DNA of 64,000 nucleotides from an uncultured Bacteroidota bacterium (GTDB lineage: Bacteria > Bacteroidota > Bacteroidia > Flavobacteriales > Flavobacteriaceae): positions 38,759-102,758 of the forward strand of contig CABYPD010000003.1 in NCBI GenBank assembly GCA_902520835.1. The letters run 5' to 3'. A program made the translations under genes and the position numbers. Shown in pieces: positions 1 through 10,330 of the stretch. Positions within the stretch are counted from its first letter, which is position 1; each line of letters opens with the position of its first letter. The notes beneath the pieces are model-generated. The model searched no databases. It was not told where the DNA came from and was given only the letters and a program-made list of their open reading frames with translations.

Positions 1-369
1 AATTTCATCAGTAAATTTAGTTATGGGATTTTTAATCATCATTTCCATCATTGAAGAGAATTCTCCAGTAAATTCTATTTCAATTTCCGAATTTGTTTCA
101 TCAATTTTTTTTACTAAAAAACCAAAGTGAAAAATCATTTTTGGGTTTGATGAGAGAAGTTTTATTGATTTTTCATTATCATTTGATTCAAGCTTCAATT
201 CAATTGAAGGTAAACCTCCAATTTTAACGCAAAAAATCTCATTATTAATAATTTTAAAATCTTTTATTTCGTCTCCTAGAATTAGTTCATAATTATTTAT
301 ATCAGAAATATAGTTATAGATTTTATCGCAAGTAAAATTTAGATTATTTGTTTTTTTACTAATTCTCAT
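1..369 (-). CDS. SRPBCC/START-like family protein, 3' part cut by window edge
   Basis: Minus-strand ORF open from ATG at 369 to the window edge (MRISKKTNNLNFTCDKIYNYISDINNYELILGDEIKDFKI...); resembles the SRPBCC protein that follows pyrE in Bacteroidota. Not in the ORF track. Confidence 0.65.
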   Translation of the reverse strand, partial: MRISKKTNNLNFTCDKIYNYISDINNYELILGDEIKDFKIINNEIFCVKIGGLPSIELKLESNDNEKSIKLLSSNPKMIFHFGFLVKKIDETNSEIEIEFTGEFSSMMEMMIKNPITKFTDEI

Positions 370-370
370 T

Positions 371-1012
371 TCAAATATTCCATTCTTTGGGATCTTCTTT
401 CCACTTTTTAAGCATTTCTAAATCATCAACGTTAGCATAGTCAAGATTTACTGCCTCATTTATAAGATATTTGTATGAACTCAGAGAATAATTTCTGATT
501 TTTTTATTATTAAAGTTATTTATAGCCTCATCAAATCCGTATGTAAATATACTGGTAAGACCAACTAAATCTAAATTATTTTCAATTATGGAATTACATG
601 CTTTCAGGCTGCTCATTCCCGTGCTTATAAGATCTTCAATAACTAAAACTTTTTGTGATTCATGATAACTTCCTTCAATATCATTTTTTCTACCATGCTC
701 TTTTTTACTTGATCTAACATAAATAAATGGTTTGTTTAATTGGTTAGCAACTAACATACCGATACCAATTGCACCTGTAGCAACACCAGCAATAACATCA
801 ATATTATCAAACTCTTTTTCAATTAATTTACATAGCTCGTTACATATATATTTTCTTGTTTCAATATCAGATAAAATTAATCTGTTATCACAATAAATAG
901 GTGATTTTAGACCTGAAGCCCAAATAAATGGATTTTTTGGATTCAATTTTATTGCATTAATTTGTAATAGTCTTTTTGAAGTTTCTTTTGCTGTTTGATC
1001 ACATAAAATCAC
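371..1012 (-). CDS. pyrE: orotate phosphoribosyltransferase; start revised from 1150 to a GTG at 1012
   Basis: IAGVATGAIGIGMLVANQLNKPFIYVRSSKKEHGRKNDIEGSY and VLVIEDLISTGMSS PRPP motif; sequence upstream of VILCDQTAKET is antisense to the NUDIX gene. Confidence 0.9.
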   Translation of the reverse strand: MILCDQTAKETSKRLLQINAIKLNPKNPFIWASGLKSPIYCDNRLILSDIETRKYICNELCKLIEKEFDNIDVIAGVATGAIGIGMLVANQLNKPFIYVRSSKKEHGRKNDIEGSYHESQKVLVIEDLISTGMSSLKACNSIIENNLDLVGLTSIFTYGFDEAINNFNNKKIRNYSLSSYKYLINEAVNLDYANVDDLEMLKKWKEDPKEWNI

Positions 1013-1019
1013 ACCACAA

Positions 1020-1616
1020 ATGTATAAAGTTTTTGCTAATCGTCTCCCAATTGTTTTAACATCTAAAGCAAAATATCTAAGTAATAAAAATACTTTTTTG
1101 CTGTCAAGCTTAGAAATTGATGAAATTTTAAAAAAATTAAGAAAACACAAAAAGATTTATCTTTTTTTTCCAAAGAAGAAAGATTTAATAAAAGAATTTA
1201 AATCAAAAATTAAAACTATTTATGCTTCTGGAGGTATAGTTAAAAATAAAAAAAGTGAAGTGTTATTCATATTTCGAAGAGGAAAATGGGATCTACCAAA
1301 GGGAAAAGCTGATAAAGGTGAAACAAAAAAACAAACTGCTTTAAGGGAAGTTAAAGAAGAAACTGGAGTTAAAGAATTAGTTTTAAATAAATTTTTTAGA
1401 ACATCATTTCATCTTGTTAGAAATAACAGAAAATATTATCTAAAAGAAACTACTTGGTATTTAATGAGCTCAAATTATGAAGGAGATTTAATACCCCAAA
1501 TAGATGAAGGAATTAAATCTGTAAAGTGGAAAAATCTTAAACAAGTAAAAAAAATTAAGGAAAAAACTTTTAAAAATATTTCAATTATTTTAAATGATTA
1601 TTTGAAAGAATTTTAG
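1020..1616 (+). CDS. NUDIX hydrolase
   Basis: NUDIX box GKADKGETKKQTALREVKEETG; divergent from pyrE. Confidence 0.92.
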   Translation: MYKVFANRLPIVLTSKAKYLSNKNTFLLSSLEIDEILKKLRKHKKIYLFFPKKKDLIKEFKSKIKTIYASGGIVKNKKSEVLFIFRRGKWDLPKGKADKGETKKQTALREVKEETGVKELVLNKFFRTSFHLVRNNRKYYLKETTWYLMSSNYEGDLIPQIDEGIKSVKWKNLKQVKKIKEKTFKNISIILNDYLKEF

Positions 1617-2061
1617 AAATACTTTTTGGGACTAGTTTATTGTATTCACCATTATTACTGATAAGTTCTCTTACAATTGAACTGCTTATAAATGAGGATT
1701 TTGCTGACGTTAATAAAAAAATTGTTTCAATTTCTGAGAGCATTCTGTTAGTTCTAGCAATTGCTTTTTCAAATTCAAAATCACCATTATTTCTAACTCC
1801 TCTAACAATAAAATTTGCTCCAACTTTTTTACAAAAATCAATAGTTAATCCATCATAACTTTGAACTGAGACTTTAGGGTTATCTTTAATAATACTTTCA
1901 ATCATATCAATTCTTTGATCAATATTAAACATAGTTCTTTTGTCTCTATTAATTCCAATACCAATTATTATTTCATCAAAAATTAGCGTACTCCTGTTTA
2001 AAATATCCAAATGACCCAATGTAAATGGATCAAATGTACCTGGAAATATTGCTTTTTTCAT
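1585..2061 (-). CDS. coaD: pantetheine-phosphate adenylyltransferase
   Basis: MKKAIFPGTFDPFTLGHLDILNRS, FIVRGVRNNGDFEFE, SSSIVRELI. Confidence 0.96.
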   Translation of the reverse strand: MKKAIFPGTFDPFTLGHLDILNRSTLIFDEIIIGIGINRDKRTMFNIDQRIDMIESIIKDNPKVSVQSYDGLTIDFCKKVGANFIVRGVRNNGDFEFEKAIARTNRMLSEIETIFLLTSAKSSFISSSIVRELISNNGEYNKLVPKSISKILSNNHLK

Positions 2062-2076
2062 TCAATCAAATTTAAA

Positions 2077-3051
2077 TTATTTCAAAGTATTCTGTATTGT
2101 TTCAGTAAATAATTCTGTCATATTTAAATTATTCAATCTTACTTGTTTGGGAAAAATACTATGTTCAGTCATTCCGGGAATTGTATTTATTTCAAGAAAA
2201 TAAGGTAATTGGTTCTCAACAATAAAATCAATTCTTGAGAATCCAGATAGTTTTAGAACTTTATAAATCTTTTTTGCTTCTGTTTTTAATTTATTTTCTA
2301 AATCTAAATTAATATTTGCCGGCGTTACTTCTTTATGTTTACCTTCATATTTAGCTTCATAATCAAAAAAATCATTCTCAGAAATTAATTCAGTAACAGC
2401 TAATACTTTTATTTCTTTACCAAAATTTGTTACCCCAATAGAAAATTCTCTTCCATCAATAAATCTTTCTATAATAATTTCATTATCAATTTTAAATATA
2501 TCAACAATGAATTTCTTTAATTCATCTTCATTGTAAGCTTTGTAAACTCCAAAACTACTTCCAGAATTATTTGCTTTAACAAACATTGGAAAATTTAGTT
2601 TATTAATAATTTTATGTAAATCATAAGTTTTATCCTTTTCTAATAAAAAAGATTTTGCAGCATTGATAGAATGAGTACTAACAAAATCAATACATTTCTT
2701 TTTATTGAATGTTAATTCAGCTGTTTTTGAATTTGGACCAGTAAATGGAATTTTTAATTCTTCAAAATACTTTTGTAGTATACCATTCTCACCTGGATCA
2801 CCGTGAATAATAATGAATACTAAATCAAAACTTGTTACATTTCCACCTACGTTAACAGTAAAATTATCTTTATTAAGAATATGTTCATTATTATCCCCAT
2901 CAACATAAACCCATTTTTCTTTTGATATAATTATTTTAAAAATATTATACAGTTTATCGTCAATTGTTCTCATGACGTAAGCACCACTGTTAAGTGAAAT
3001 ATTATACTCTAGTGAGTATCCACCCATGACAACTGCAACATTTTTTTTCAT
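2077..3051 (-). CDS. ddl: D-alanine--D-alanine ligase
   Basis: ATP-grasp family; HGDPGENG, EINTIPGMTEHSIFP. Confidence 0.96.
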   Translation of the reverse strand: MKKNVAVVMGGYSLEYNISLNSGAYVMRTIDDKLYNIFKIIISKEKWVYVDGDNNEHILNKDNFTVNVGGNVTSFDLVFIIIHGDPGENGILQKYFEELKIPFTGPNSKTAELTFNKKKCIDFVSTHSINAAKSFLLEKDKTYDLHKIINKLNFPMFVKANNSGSSFGVYKAYNEDELKKFIVDIFKIDNEIIIERFIDGREFSIGVTNFGKEIKVLAVTELISENDFFDYEAKYEGKHKEVTPANINLDLENKLKTEAKKIYKVLKLSGFSRIDFIVENQLPYFLEINTIPGMTEHSIFPKQVRLNNLNMTELFTETIQNTLK

Positions 3052-3113
3052 GAATATTAAAATTTTAGGAAATTAAAGATACTTATTTATCTATATTTGT
3101 TTTTCAGTTTTTT

Positions 3114-3659
3114 ATGAAATTCCTTTACAGTAAAATATTTATAAAGCAGGTTTTTATTGCTGTTGTAATATTTTCTATAGTAGTATTGTTTTCTATTATT
3201 TTTTTATTTTTTTACACCAAACAAACCAGTAAAATTTCAGTACCAAATTTGATTGGACTACAACTATCAGATGTAGAAAAAATTGTGGAAGAAAATAAGT
3301 TGAGATATGAAGTTATTGACTCATCTTTTTTTAACCCTGATTACGATAAAAATACAGTATTGGATCAAATTCCAAAATCAAATAAAAATGTCAAAAAGAA
3401 CAGAAAAATTTATTTAACAATAAATCCAACTAGTTATGGCAATGTTATTCTTCCAAACTTAATTCAGCTTACAAAAAGAAATGCTGAGTCTACACTTTCA
3501 GCTTTAGATTTAGAATTAGGTGAGATTTCTTATGAAGATAATATTGGAAAAGATATGGTTCTAAAAGTTTTGTACTTAGAAAATGAAGTAAAGGAAGGAG
3601 ATATAATTCCAAAAAAATCAAAAATTGATTTTGTCTTAGGTAATGGTATAAATAAGTAG
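3114..3659 (+). CDS. PASTA domain-containing membrane protein
   Basis: N-terminal TM then two PASTA-like units (VPNLIGLQLSDVEKIVEENKL..., LPNLIQLTKRNAESTLSALDL...). Confidence 0.85.
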   Translation: MKFLYSKIFIKQVFIAVVIFSIVVLFSIIFLFFYTKQTSKISVPNLIGLQLSDVEKIVEENKLRYEVIDSSFFNPDYDKNTVLDQIPKSNKNVKKNRKIYLTINPTSYGNVILPNLIQLTKRNAESTLSALDLELGEISYEDNIGKDMVLKVLYLENEVKEGDIIPKKSKIDFVLGNGINK

Positions 3660-3662
3660 TAT

Positions 3663-4673
3663 TTGCAAGAATCTGAATTAAATGACGAATTATATGAGCA
3701 CTTTTCCTTTAAAGTTGATAAAGGGCAAGAACCATTGAGGATTGATAAATTTTTAATGAACAGAATTGAAAATGCATCAAGAAATAAAATCCAAATAGCT
3801 GCAAAAAATGGATTTATTTATGCAAATGATAATCCCGTTAAACAAAACTATAAAGTAAAACCAGGTGATGAAGTTAAAGTAATGTTTACTCACCCACCTT
3901 ATGAAAATCTTCTTGAACCTGAAAAGATAGATTTTGAAATTATTTATGAGGATAAAGATGTCTTAGTTGTTAATAAGCCACCAAATTTAGTGGTTCATCC
4001 TGGTCATGGAAACTATACTGGAACGCTTTTAAATGGTATTTTATATCATGTGAATGAATTGCCTGAAAACAGTAGCGGAAGACCTGGTTTAGTTCATAGA
4101 ATTGATAAAGATACAAGCGGGTTATTAGTTGTAGCTAAAACTGAAATTGCAATGAGAAACTTATCAGAACAATTTTTTTTAAAGCAAACTGAAAGAAAAT
4201 ACATAGCTCTTACATGGGGAAGTTTTACTGAAAATCATGGAATAGTTGATAATTATTTATCAAGAGATAAAAAAAACAGAATGATAATGTCAGTCACTGA
4301 TGATGAAAATTATGGTAAAAGAGCTATAACTCACTATAAAGTATTACAGGAATTTAACTATGTGAGTCTAATAGAATGTCAATTAGAGACTGGTAGAACA
4401 CATCAGATTAGAGCTCATATGAAATACTTGGGCAATCCCATATTTAATGACGAAAGGTATGGTGGAAATAAAATAATTAAAGGAACAATATTTACTAAGT
4501 ATAAACAATTTGTAGAAAATTGTTTCAAAATACTTCCAAGGCAAGCTCTTCATGCTCAATCACTAGGTTTTAATCATCCTCGAACAAATAAACAAATGAA
4601 GTTTGAAAGTCAGTTGCCTGAAGATATTAGTTTATGTTTGGAAAAGTGGAAAAATTATTCAAAAAATAATTAA
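3663..4673 (+). CDS. RluA-family rRNA pseudouridine synthase
   Basis: S4-like N-terminus plus GLVHRIDKDTSGLLVVAKT and LETGRTHQIRAHMKYLG; TTG start. Confidence 0.93.
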   Translation: MQESELNDELYEHFSFKVDKGQEPLRIDKFLMNRIENASRNKIQIAAKNGFIYANDNPVKQNYKVKPGDEVKVMFTHPPYENLLEPEKIDFEIIYEDKDVLVVNKPPNLVVHPGHGNYTGTLLNGILYHVNELPENSSGRPGLVHRIDKDTSGLLVVAKTEIAMRNLSEQFFLKQTERKYIALTWGSFTENHGIVDNYLSRDKKNRMIMSVTDDENYGKRAITHYKVLQEFNYVSLIECQLETGRTHQIRAHMKYLGNPIFNDERYGGNKIIKGTIFTKYKQFVENCFKILPRQALHAQSLGFNHPRTNKQMKFESQLPEDISLCLEKWKNYSKNN

Positions 4674-4681
4674 TTTTAAAT

Positions 4682-5443
4682 ATGAAAATTTTAATATCAC
4701 CGGCCAAGTCTCTTGATTTTAAAAGTGAAATTGAGACTTTTAGTTGTTCACAACCTAAATTTTTAAAACAAGCAGAAGTTATTAATAATGCGCTAAAAGA
4801 AAAATCACCCTCTGATTTAAAAAACTTACAAAATATTTCTGAAAAACTTGCGGATTTAAATTGGACAAGAAATAATGAGTTTAATTTAGAACACAACAAT
4901 AATAATTCAAGACCAGCTTTATTTGCTTTTAATGGTGATGTTTATGATGGGATAGATGCAAAATCACTTACTGTAGACAAGGTTAATACACTTCAGAATC
5001 AATTAAGGATACTTTCCGGTTTGTATGGAATGCTAAAACCTTTAGACCTCATTCAACCATATCGTTTAGAAATGGGCACAAAACTTACAGTGAATGGATC
5101 AAGAAATCTTTACGATTTTTGGGCAGATTCAATTACTAAAGAACTTATTGATGAACTGGAAAAAGATTCTATAATTCTAAACTTGGCAAGTAATGAGTAT
5201 TTTAATGCTATTAACAAGAAAATTATTGACTATAATATAATATCTCCTGTTTTTAAAGATTTTAAAAATGGTAAACTAAAAGTAATTTCTTTCTATGCAA
5301 AAAAAGCACGAGGATTAATGGTTAGATATTTAGTTGATAATAATATCACAAAATATGAGGAAATTTTATCATTTAATTCTGCAGGCTACGCATTTAGTGA
5401 TGAACATACTGAAAATGCAAATAGTCCAGTTTTTATTAGATAA
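4682..5443 (+). CDS. yaaA: peroxide stress protein YaaA (DUF328)
   Basis: MKILISPAKSLDF, LSGLYGMLKPLDLIQPYRLEMGTKL, YAKKARGLMVRYL. Confidence 0.95.
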   Translation: MKILISPAKSLDFKSEIETFSCSQPKFLKQAEVINNALKEKSPSDLKNLQNISEKLADLNWTRNNEFNLEHNNNNSRPALFAFNGDVYDGIDAKSLTVDKVNTLQNQLRILSGLYGMLKPLDLIQPYRLEMGTKLTVNGSRNLYDFWADSITKELIDELEKDSIILNLASNEYFNAINKKIIDYNIISPVFKDFKNGKLKVISFYAKKARGLMVRYLVDNNITKYEEILSFNSAGYAFSDEHTENANSPVFIR

Positions 5444-5445
5444 TT

Positions 5446-6207
5446 TTATCTCAAACCCTCAATGAATTTTTTAGTTGCTTTTATTCCACTGCTCTTTAAA
5501 CAGTTGATGTAGGCTGATCCAATAATTACTCCATCACTATTATCACTTGCAACTCTACATGTTTCTTGATTACTAATTCCAAAGCCAACTAATAATGGAG
5601 CTTTCAAATTCATTTTATTAATTCTTTTAAAATAATTTATAGTTTCATCTCCAAATATTTTTTGTGCACCAGTAGTACTAAAACTACTTACCATATAAAT
5701 AAAAGCTTCAGAAACTTCATCAATAAATCGGATTCTTTCTTCAGATGTTTGAGGTGTAATTAAGAACATATTATGTAAATTATATTTTTTAAAAATACTT
5801 TGATACTGATCATGATAAATATCAACTGGTAAATCAGGAATAATCAATCCATCAATTTGACATTCTTTACATTTTAAACAAAACTCTTCAATTCCAAATT
5901 GGATCATGGGATTTAAATATCCCATTATTATTACAGGCAATTCAGTTATTGATCTTAGATCTTTTATTTGATCAAATAAAATATTTGTATTCATACCATT
6001 TGATAATGCTATTGTTGAGCTTTCTTGAATAGTGGGTCCATCAGCTAATGGATCACTAAATGGTAAACCAATTTCAATCATATCAACACCTGATTTGTCA
6101 AGTTCTTTGATAATAGACATTGTGTCCTGTAGTTTTGGGAAACCTGCAGTAAAGTAAATTGATAAAATATTTTTTTTGTTTATAAATGTCTCATTAATTC
6201 TATTCAT
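5446..6207 (-). CDS. trpA: tryptophan synthase alpha chain
   Basis: MIEIGLPFSDPLADGPTIQ, LLVGFGISN; last gene of the trp operon. Confidence 0.97.
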   Translation of the reverse strand: MNRINETFINKKNILSIYFTAGFPKLQDTMSIIKELDKSGVDMIEIGLPFSDPLADGPTIQESSTIALSNGMNTNILFDQIKDLRSITELPVIIMGYLNPMIQFGIEEFCLKCKECQIDGLIIPDLPVDIYHDQYQSIFKKYNLHNMFLITPQTSEERIRFIDEVSEAFIYMVSSFSTTGAQKIFGDETINYFKRINKMNLKAPLLVGFGISNQETCRVASDNSDGVIIGSAYINCLKSSGIKATKKFIEGLR

Positions 6208-6210
6208 AAA

Positions 6211-7395
6211 TCACAATTTAAAATATTCAATATATGTGTCTAAGTCTTTATCTCCTCTACCTGAGCAGTTAAATACTATTATATCATTAGGTTTAAATTT
6301 TTTCTTGTCTAAAACTGCGAAAGCATGTGATGTTTCTATAGCTGGAATTATACCTTCAGTTTGAGATAAAATCAATCCCCATTTCATAGCATCTATATCA
6401 GTAATTGAAATAAATTCTCCTCTTTTTGACTTAAATAAGTTTGCATGCATTGGTCCAATGCCTGGGTAATCTAGACCAGCTGAAATTGAATATGGTTCTG
6501 TTATTTGTCCATCATTTGATTGCATTAATAAGGTTTTTGAACCATGGATAATGCCTGTCTTACCCAAAATCGATGTAGCTGCACTTTCCCCTGTATCAAT
6601 TCCCTTACCTGCTGCTTCAACACAAATTATTTTAACATCAAAATTATCTAGAAATGGATAAAAAAGTCCAGCAGCATTACTTCCTCCACCAACACAAGCT
6701 ATAACATAATCTGGTTTAGACTTATTCTCAATTTCCTGAAGTTGATTTATAGTTTCTTCACCAATAACAGATTGAAATCTAGCAACCATGTCTGGATAAG
6801 GATGAGGTCCTACTACAGATCCAATAATATAGTGAGTATTTACTGGATTATTAATCCAATCCCTGATAGCTTCATTAGTTGCGTCTTTAAGAGTTTTACT
6901 ACCAGAGGTTGCTGGTCTAACTTCAGCACCTAGCATTTTCATTCTAGCTACATTTGGCGCCTGCCTTTTAATGTCAACTTCACCCATGTATATAATACAT
7001 TTAATACCCATTAATGCACAAACTGTTGCAGTTGCGACACCATGCTGACCAGCTCCAGTTTCTGCAATAATTCTTTTTTTTCCAAGTTTTTTGGCAAGTA
7101 AAATTTGTCCAATAGTATTATTTATTTTGTGTGCTCCAGTATGACATAAATCTTCTCTTTTAAGATATATTTTAGTATTGTATTTTTCTGATAATCTTTT
7201 TGCAAAGTATAGTGGAGTAGGTCTTCCAACATAGTCCTTTAAAAGTTTATTAAATTCATTTTTAAAACTTTTTGAAGAAGAAATTTTTAAATAATTATTT
7301 CTTAATTCTTCTACATTAGGATACAGCATTTCCGGAATAAATGCTCCGCCAAATTCACCATAGAAACCTTTTGAATCTACATTATGTGTTTTCAT
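6211..7395 (-). CDS. trpB: tryptophan synthase beta chain
   Basis: [37 protein letters not shown]. Confidence 0.98.
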   Translation of the reverse strand: MKTHNVDSKGFYGEFGGAFIPEMLYPNVEELRNNYLKISSSKSFKNEFNKLLKDYVGRPTPLYFAKRLSEKYNTKIYLKREDLCHTGAHKINNTIGQILLAKKLGKKRIIAETGAGQHGVATATVCALMGIKCIIYMGEVDIKRQAPNVARMKMLGAEVRPATSGSKTLKDATNEAIRDWINNPVNTHYIIGSVVGPHPYPDMVARFQSVIGEETINQLQEIENKSKPDYVIACVGGGSNAAGLFYPFLDNFDVKIICVEAAGKGIDTGESAATSILGKTGIIHGSKTLLMQSNDGQITEPYSISAGLDYPGIGPMHANLFKSKRGEFISITDIDAMKWGLILSQTEGIIPAIETSHAFAVLDKKKFKPNDIIVFNCSGRGDKDLDTYIEYFKL

Positions 7396-7999
7396 TTTTT
7401 ATTGATTTTATAAATTTTTTCACTCTATTAATATCTTTTAAACCAGGTTTAATTTCAAATTTAGAGTTAAGATCAACACCAATTAAATTTGGCAATTGAT
7501 TCTTTAATTTTTTTATACTACTAATTAATTCTAAATTAATTCCACCACTAAGAATAAAATCTTTTTTATGATCGTAATTTAAAAGTAGGTCCCAGTTAAA
7601 TTTTTTTCCTGATCCACCATAAGATTCAGTGAAAGTATCAAAAAGAAAGTATTTGCAGTATTTGCTATATTTTTCAATCTCATTTAGATCAAATCTATCA
7701 TCGATTCTGAAAGCTTTAATAATATTACATAAACTACTTATTTCTTTACAAAATTTCTCATCTTCATTGCCATGTAATTGTACATATTCAAATTTATATT
7801 TATTGATTATTTCTTTGATAACATCTAACGATTCATTAACAAAAACAGCAATATACTTTTTTTCTGTTTTTGGTAGTGTAGCAGAATTAAAGAATCTAGA
7901 TGATTTCCTATAAAAAATTATTCCCATGAAATCTAAATCAAGTTTCATTAATTGATTTATGTTGTCACCATTATTTAAACCACAGACTTTAATAATCAT
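7382..7999 (-). CDS. trpF: phosphoribosylanthranilate isomerase
   Basis: [25 protein letters not shown]. Confidence 0.95.
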   Translation of the reverse strand: MIIKVCGLNNGDNINQLMKLDLDFMGIIFYRKSSRFFNSATLPKTEKKYIAVFVNESLDVIKEIINKYKFEYVQLHGNEDEKFCKEISSLCNIIKAFRIDDRFDLNEIEKYSKYCKYFLFDTFTESYGGSGKKFNWDLLLNYDHKKDFILSGGINLELISSIKKLKNQLPNLIGVDLNSKFEIKPGLKDINRVKKFIKSIKNENT

Positions 8000-8778
8000 T
8001 TCGTTTCTTCAATAAATTTTTTTAAACTAATTCCTGGATTTTCAGATTTCATAAATCTTTCTCCAATTAAAAAACCATCAAAACCTTCATTGATTAAGTT
8101 TTTAATATCTATTGGATTTTCAATACCACTTTCAGAAATTTTAACCATTTCGGATGGTATATGTTTAGATATTTTTATACTATTATTAATATCTACTTCA
8201 AAACTTTTTAAATCTCTGTTATTTACACCAACTATATCAATGTTTTTTAAATCACATTTGTGCAATTCATCAAGTGAATGAATTTCAGTTAATACATTTA
8301 ATCCTAATTCTTTAGCTATTCTTGAAAAATTAGAAATTTGATTTTTAGTTAGTATAGCTGCTATAAGTAAAATTGCATCGGCTCCAATCGATTTAGACTC
8401 AATGATTTGAAACTCATCAATGATAAAATCCTTTCTCAGCAATGGAATACTACAGGCCTCTTTTACAATTTTTAAATCTTTTTTTGACCCGCCAAAAAAA
8501 TACTCATCTGTTAAAACTGAAATACCTACTGCACCATGTTGTTCATATCCTAAAACGATGTCTTTAGTTTTTGAAGTAAAATTAATTTCTTTCTTAGAAG
8601 GAGATTTTCTTTTATGTTCAGCAATTATTGAAATTTGGTTTTGCAAGATATTTTTTGAAAGGCTTTTTGGAGGTATACCAAAATAATCGCTTTTCTCTAG
8701 AGATGTATAAGATTCTGAGTTTTTTAGTTGATTTACTTCAACTATTTTTCTCTCAACTATTTTATCTAAAATATTCAT
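7996..8778 (-). CDS. trpC: indole-3-glycerol phosphate synthase
   Basis: IIAEHKRKSPSK, GVNNRDLKSFEVD, SESGIENP. Confidence 0.96.
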   Translation of the reverse strand: MNILDKIVERKIVEVNQLKNSESYTSLEKSDYFGIPPKSLSKNILQNQISIIAEHKRKSPSKKEINFTSKTKDIVLGYEQHGAVGISVLTDEYFFGGSKKDLKIVKEACSIPLLRKDFIIDEFQIIESKSIGADAILLIAAILTKNQISNFSRIAKELGLNVLTEIHSLDELHKCDLKNIDIVGVNNRDLKSFEVDINNSIKISKHIPSEMVKISESGIENPIDIKNLINEGFDGFLIGERFMKSENPGISLKKFIEETK

Positions 8779-9770
8779 TTACTTATGCTTAAAAGTTTAT
8801 TAAATGAATTGAGACCTTTTTTGCTTTCCAATGATTCCCTAGCAATACTTAAACACTCTGTTATATTTTTTGATGATATAGTTTTTATTGCTAATGCAGC
8901 ATTAGCTAGGATAACATTTTTTTGCGCTTCTGTACAATTATCATTCAAAACATCCATAAAAATTTTTGCTGAGCTGGCTATATCATAACCTCCCTCGATT
9001 TGATTTTGTTTTAATTTTTTTAAGTTAAAATAACTAGAGTCTAAAATTTGTTCACTTTTATTATTGATTAATTTAAATTCATTGGTCAATGATACTTCAT
9101 CATATCCATCAAGAGAATATAATATAGAGAAGTTTTTATCTGTATTTCTAAAAATATGACCATATAATCTTGCGAGTTCTAAGCTATATACACCAGTAAT
9201 TTGATTTTTTGGTTGACACGGGTTAACAAGTGGTCCTAACACATTAAAAAACGTTTTAAAACCTAGACTTCTTCTTACTGGAGCAACATTTTTCATTGCA
9301 GAATGAAATAGTGGAGCATGTAAAAAAGTGATATTAGATTTATCAATACATTTTCTTAAAAAATCATAATCATTTGAAAATTTAATACCTAGAAATTCTA
9401 ATACATTACTAGAGCCACATCCTGATGAAACACCATAGTTACCATGTTTAGTAACAGTATATCCAGCTCCAGCTACTATAAATGATGAAATAGTTGAAAT
9501 ATTGAAAGTGTTTTTTCCATCTCCACCTGTTCCGCATAAATCTATTGAATTTAAATCATCAAAATCAATTTTAAGACATAGGTCAAATAATGCATCTCTA
9601 AATCCTTCAATTTCTTCAACACTAGGCATTCTCATTTTGTAGACTGTCAAAAATGAAGCAATTAATGAATCATCATATTTTTTTGCAGAAATTTCTAACA
9701 AAACAGATTTTGACTCATTATATGTTAGAGTCTCATTTTCAAAAAGTTTTTCTAATAAATTTTTTATCAT
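8775..9770 (-). CDS. trpD: anthranilate phosphoribosyltransferase
   Basis: DLCGTGGDGKNTFNISTISSFIVAGAG, KHGNYGVSSGCGSSNVLE. Confidence 0.97.
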   Translation of the reverse strand: MIKNLLEKLFENETLTYNESKSVLLEISAKKYDDSLIASFLTVYKMRMPSVEEIEGFRDALFDLCLKIDFDDLNSIDLCGTGGDGKNTFNISTISSFIVAGAGYTVTKHGNYGVSSGCGSSNVLEFLGIKFSNDYDFLRKCIDKSNITFLHAPLFHSAMKNVAPVRRSLGFKTFFNVLGPLVNPCQPKNQITGVYSLELARLYGHIFRNTDKNFSILYSLDGYDEVSLTNEFKLINNKSEQILDSSYFNLKKLKQNQIEGGYDIASSAKIFMDVLNDNCTEAQKNVILANAALAIKTISSKNITECLSIARESLESKKGLNSFNKLLSISK

Positions 9771-10330
9771 GTATTAATCCAATTTTTTAACAGTATTTTA
9801 CCGTGTTCAGTTAGAATAGATTCAGGATGAAATTGAACACCCCACAATTTAAATTTTTTATGTTTATATGCCATTATATTTTCATCATAATCATGAGCTA
9901 AAAGTTCAAATTCATCATTTAACTCTTTAACTACCCAAGAATGGTATCTGCCTACTTTGAGAGTCTTGGGAATTGATGTAAAAAGAACATCATCCTTCAC
10001 AACCTTAATTTCAGTTGAAATTCCATGAAAAACATCATCTAAGTTCAATAAATCACAGCCTAATGTTTCTGCTATTGCTTGATGTCCGAGGCATACTCCC
10101 AAAAAATTTTTTGTTTTATAATAATTAGAGATGATTGACTTTAATAATCCAGCTTCATCAGGAATACCTGGTCCTGGTGATAATAAAATTTTGTCAAAAT
10201 TGTTAACATGATTAATATCAATCATATCATTTCTAAATACTTCAACTTCACAATCTAAATCTTCTAGATAGTGTACGAGATTATAAGTAAATGAGTCGTA
10301 ATTATCAATAACTAAAATTTTATTTTTCAT
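9767..10330 (-). CDS. trpG: anthranilate synthase component II (glutamine amidotransferase)
   Basis: NKILVIDNYDSFTYNLVHYLE, FLGVCLGHQAIAE, GVQFHPESI. Confidence 0.96.
   Translation of the reverse strand: MKNKILVIDNYDSFTYNLVHYLEDLDCEVEVFRNDMIDINHVNNFDKILLSPGPGIPDEAGLLKSIISNYYKTKNFLGVCLGHQAIAETLGCDLLNLDDVFHGISTEIKVVKDDVLFTSIPKTLKVGRYHSWVVKELNDEFELLAHDYDENIMAYKHKKFKLWGVQFHPESILTEHGKILLKNWINT

Noticed and set aside
1640-1858. 72-aa plus-strand ORF opposite coaD
   Set aside because: Antisense to a well-supported gene, no domain match. The same reasoning applies to the other short antisense ORFs inside trpA-trpD, rpoB, rpoC, pyrG, guaA, lysA, uvrB and cca.
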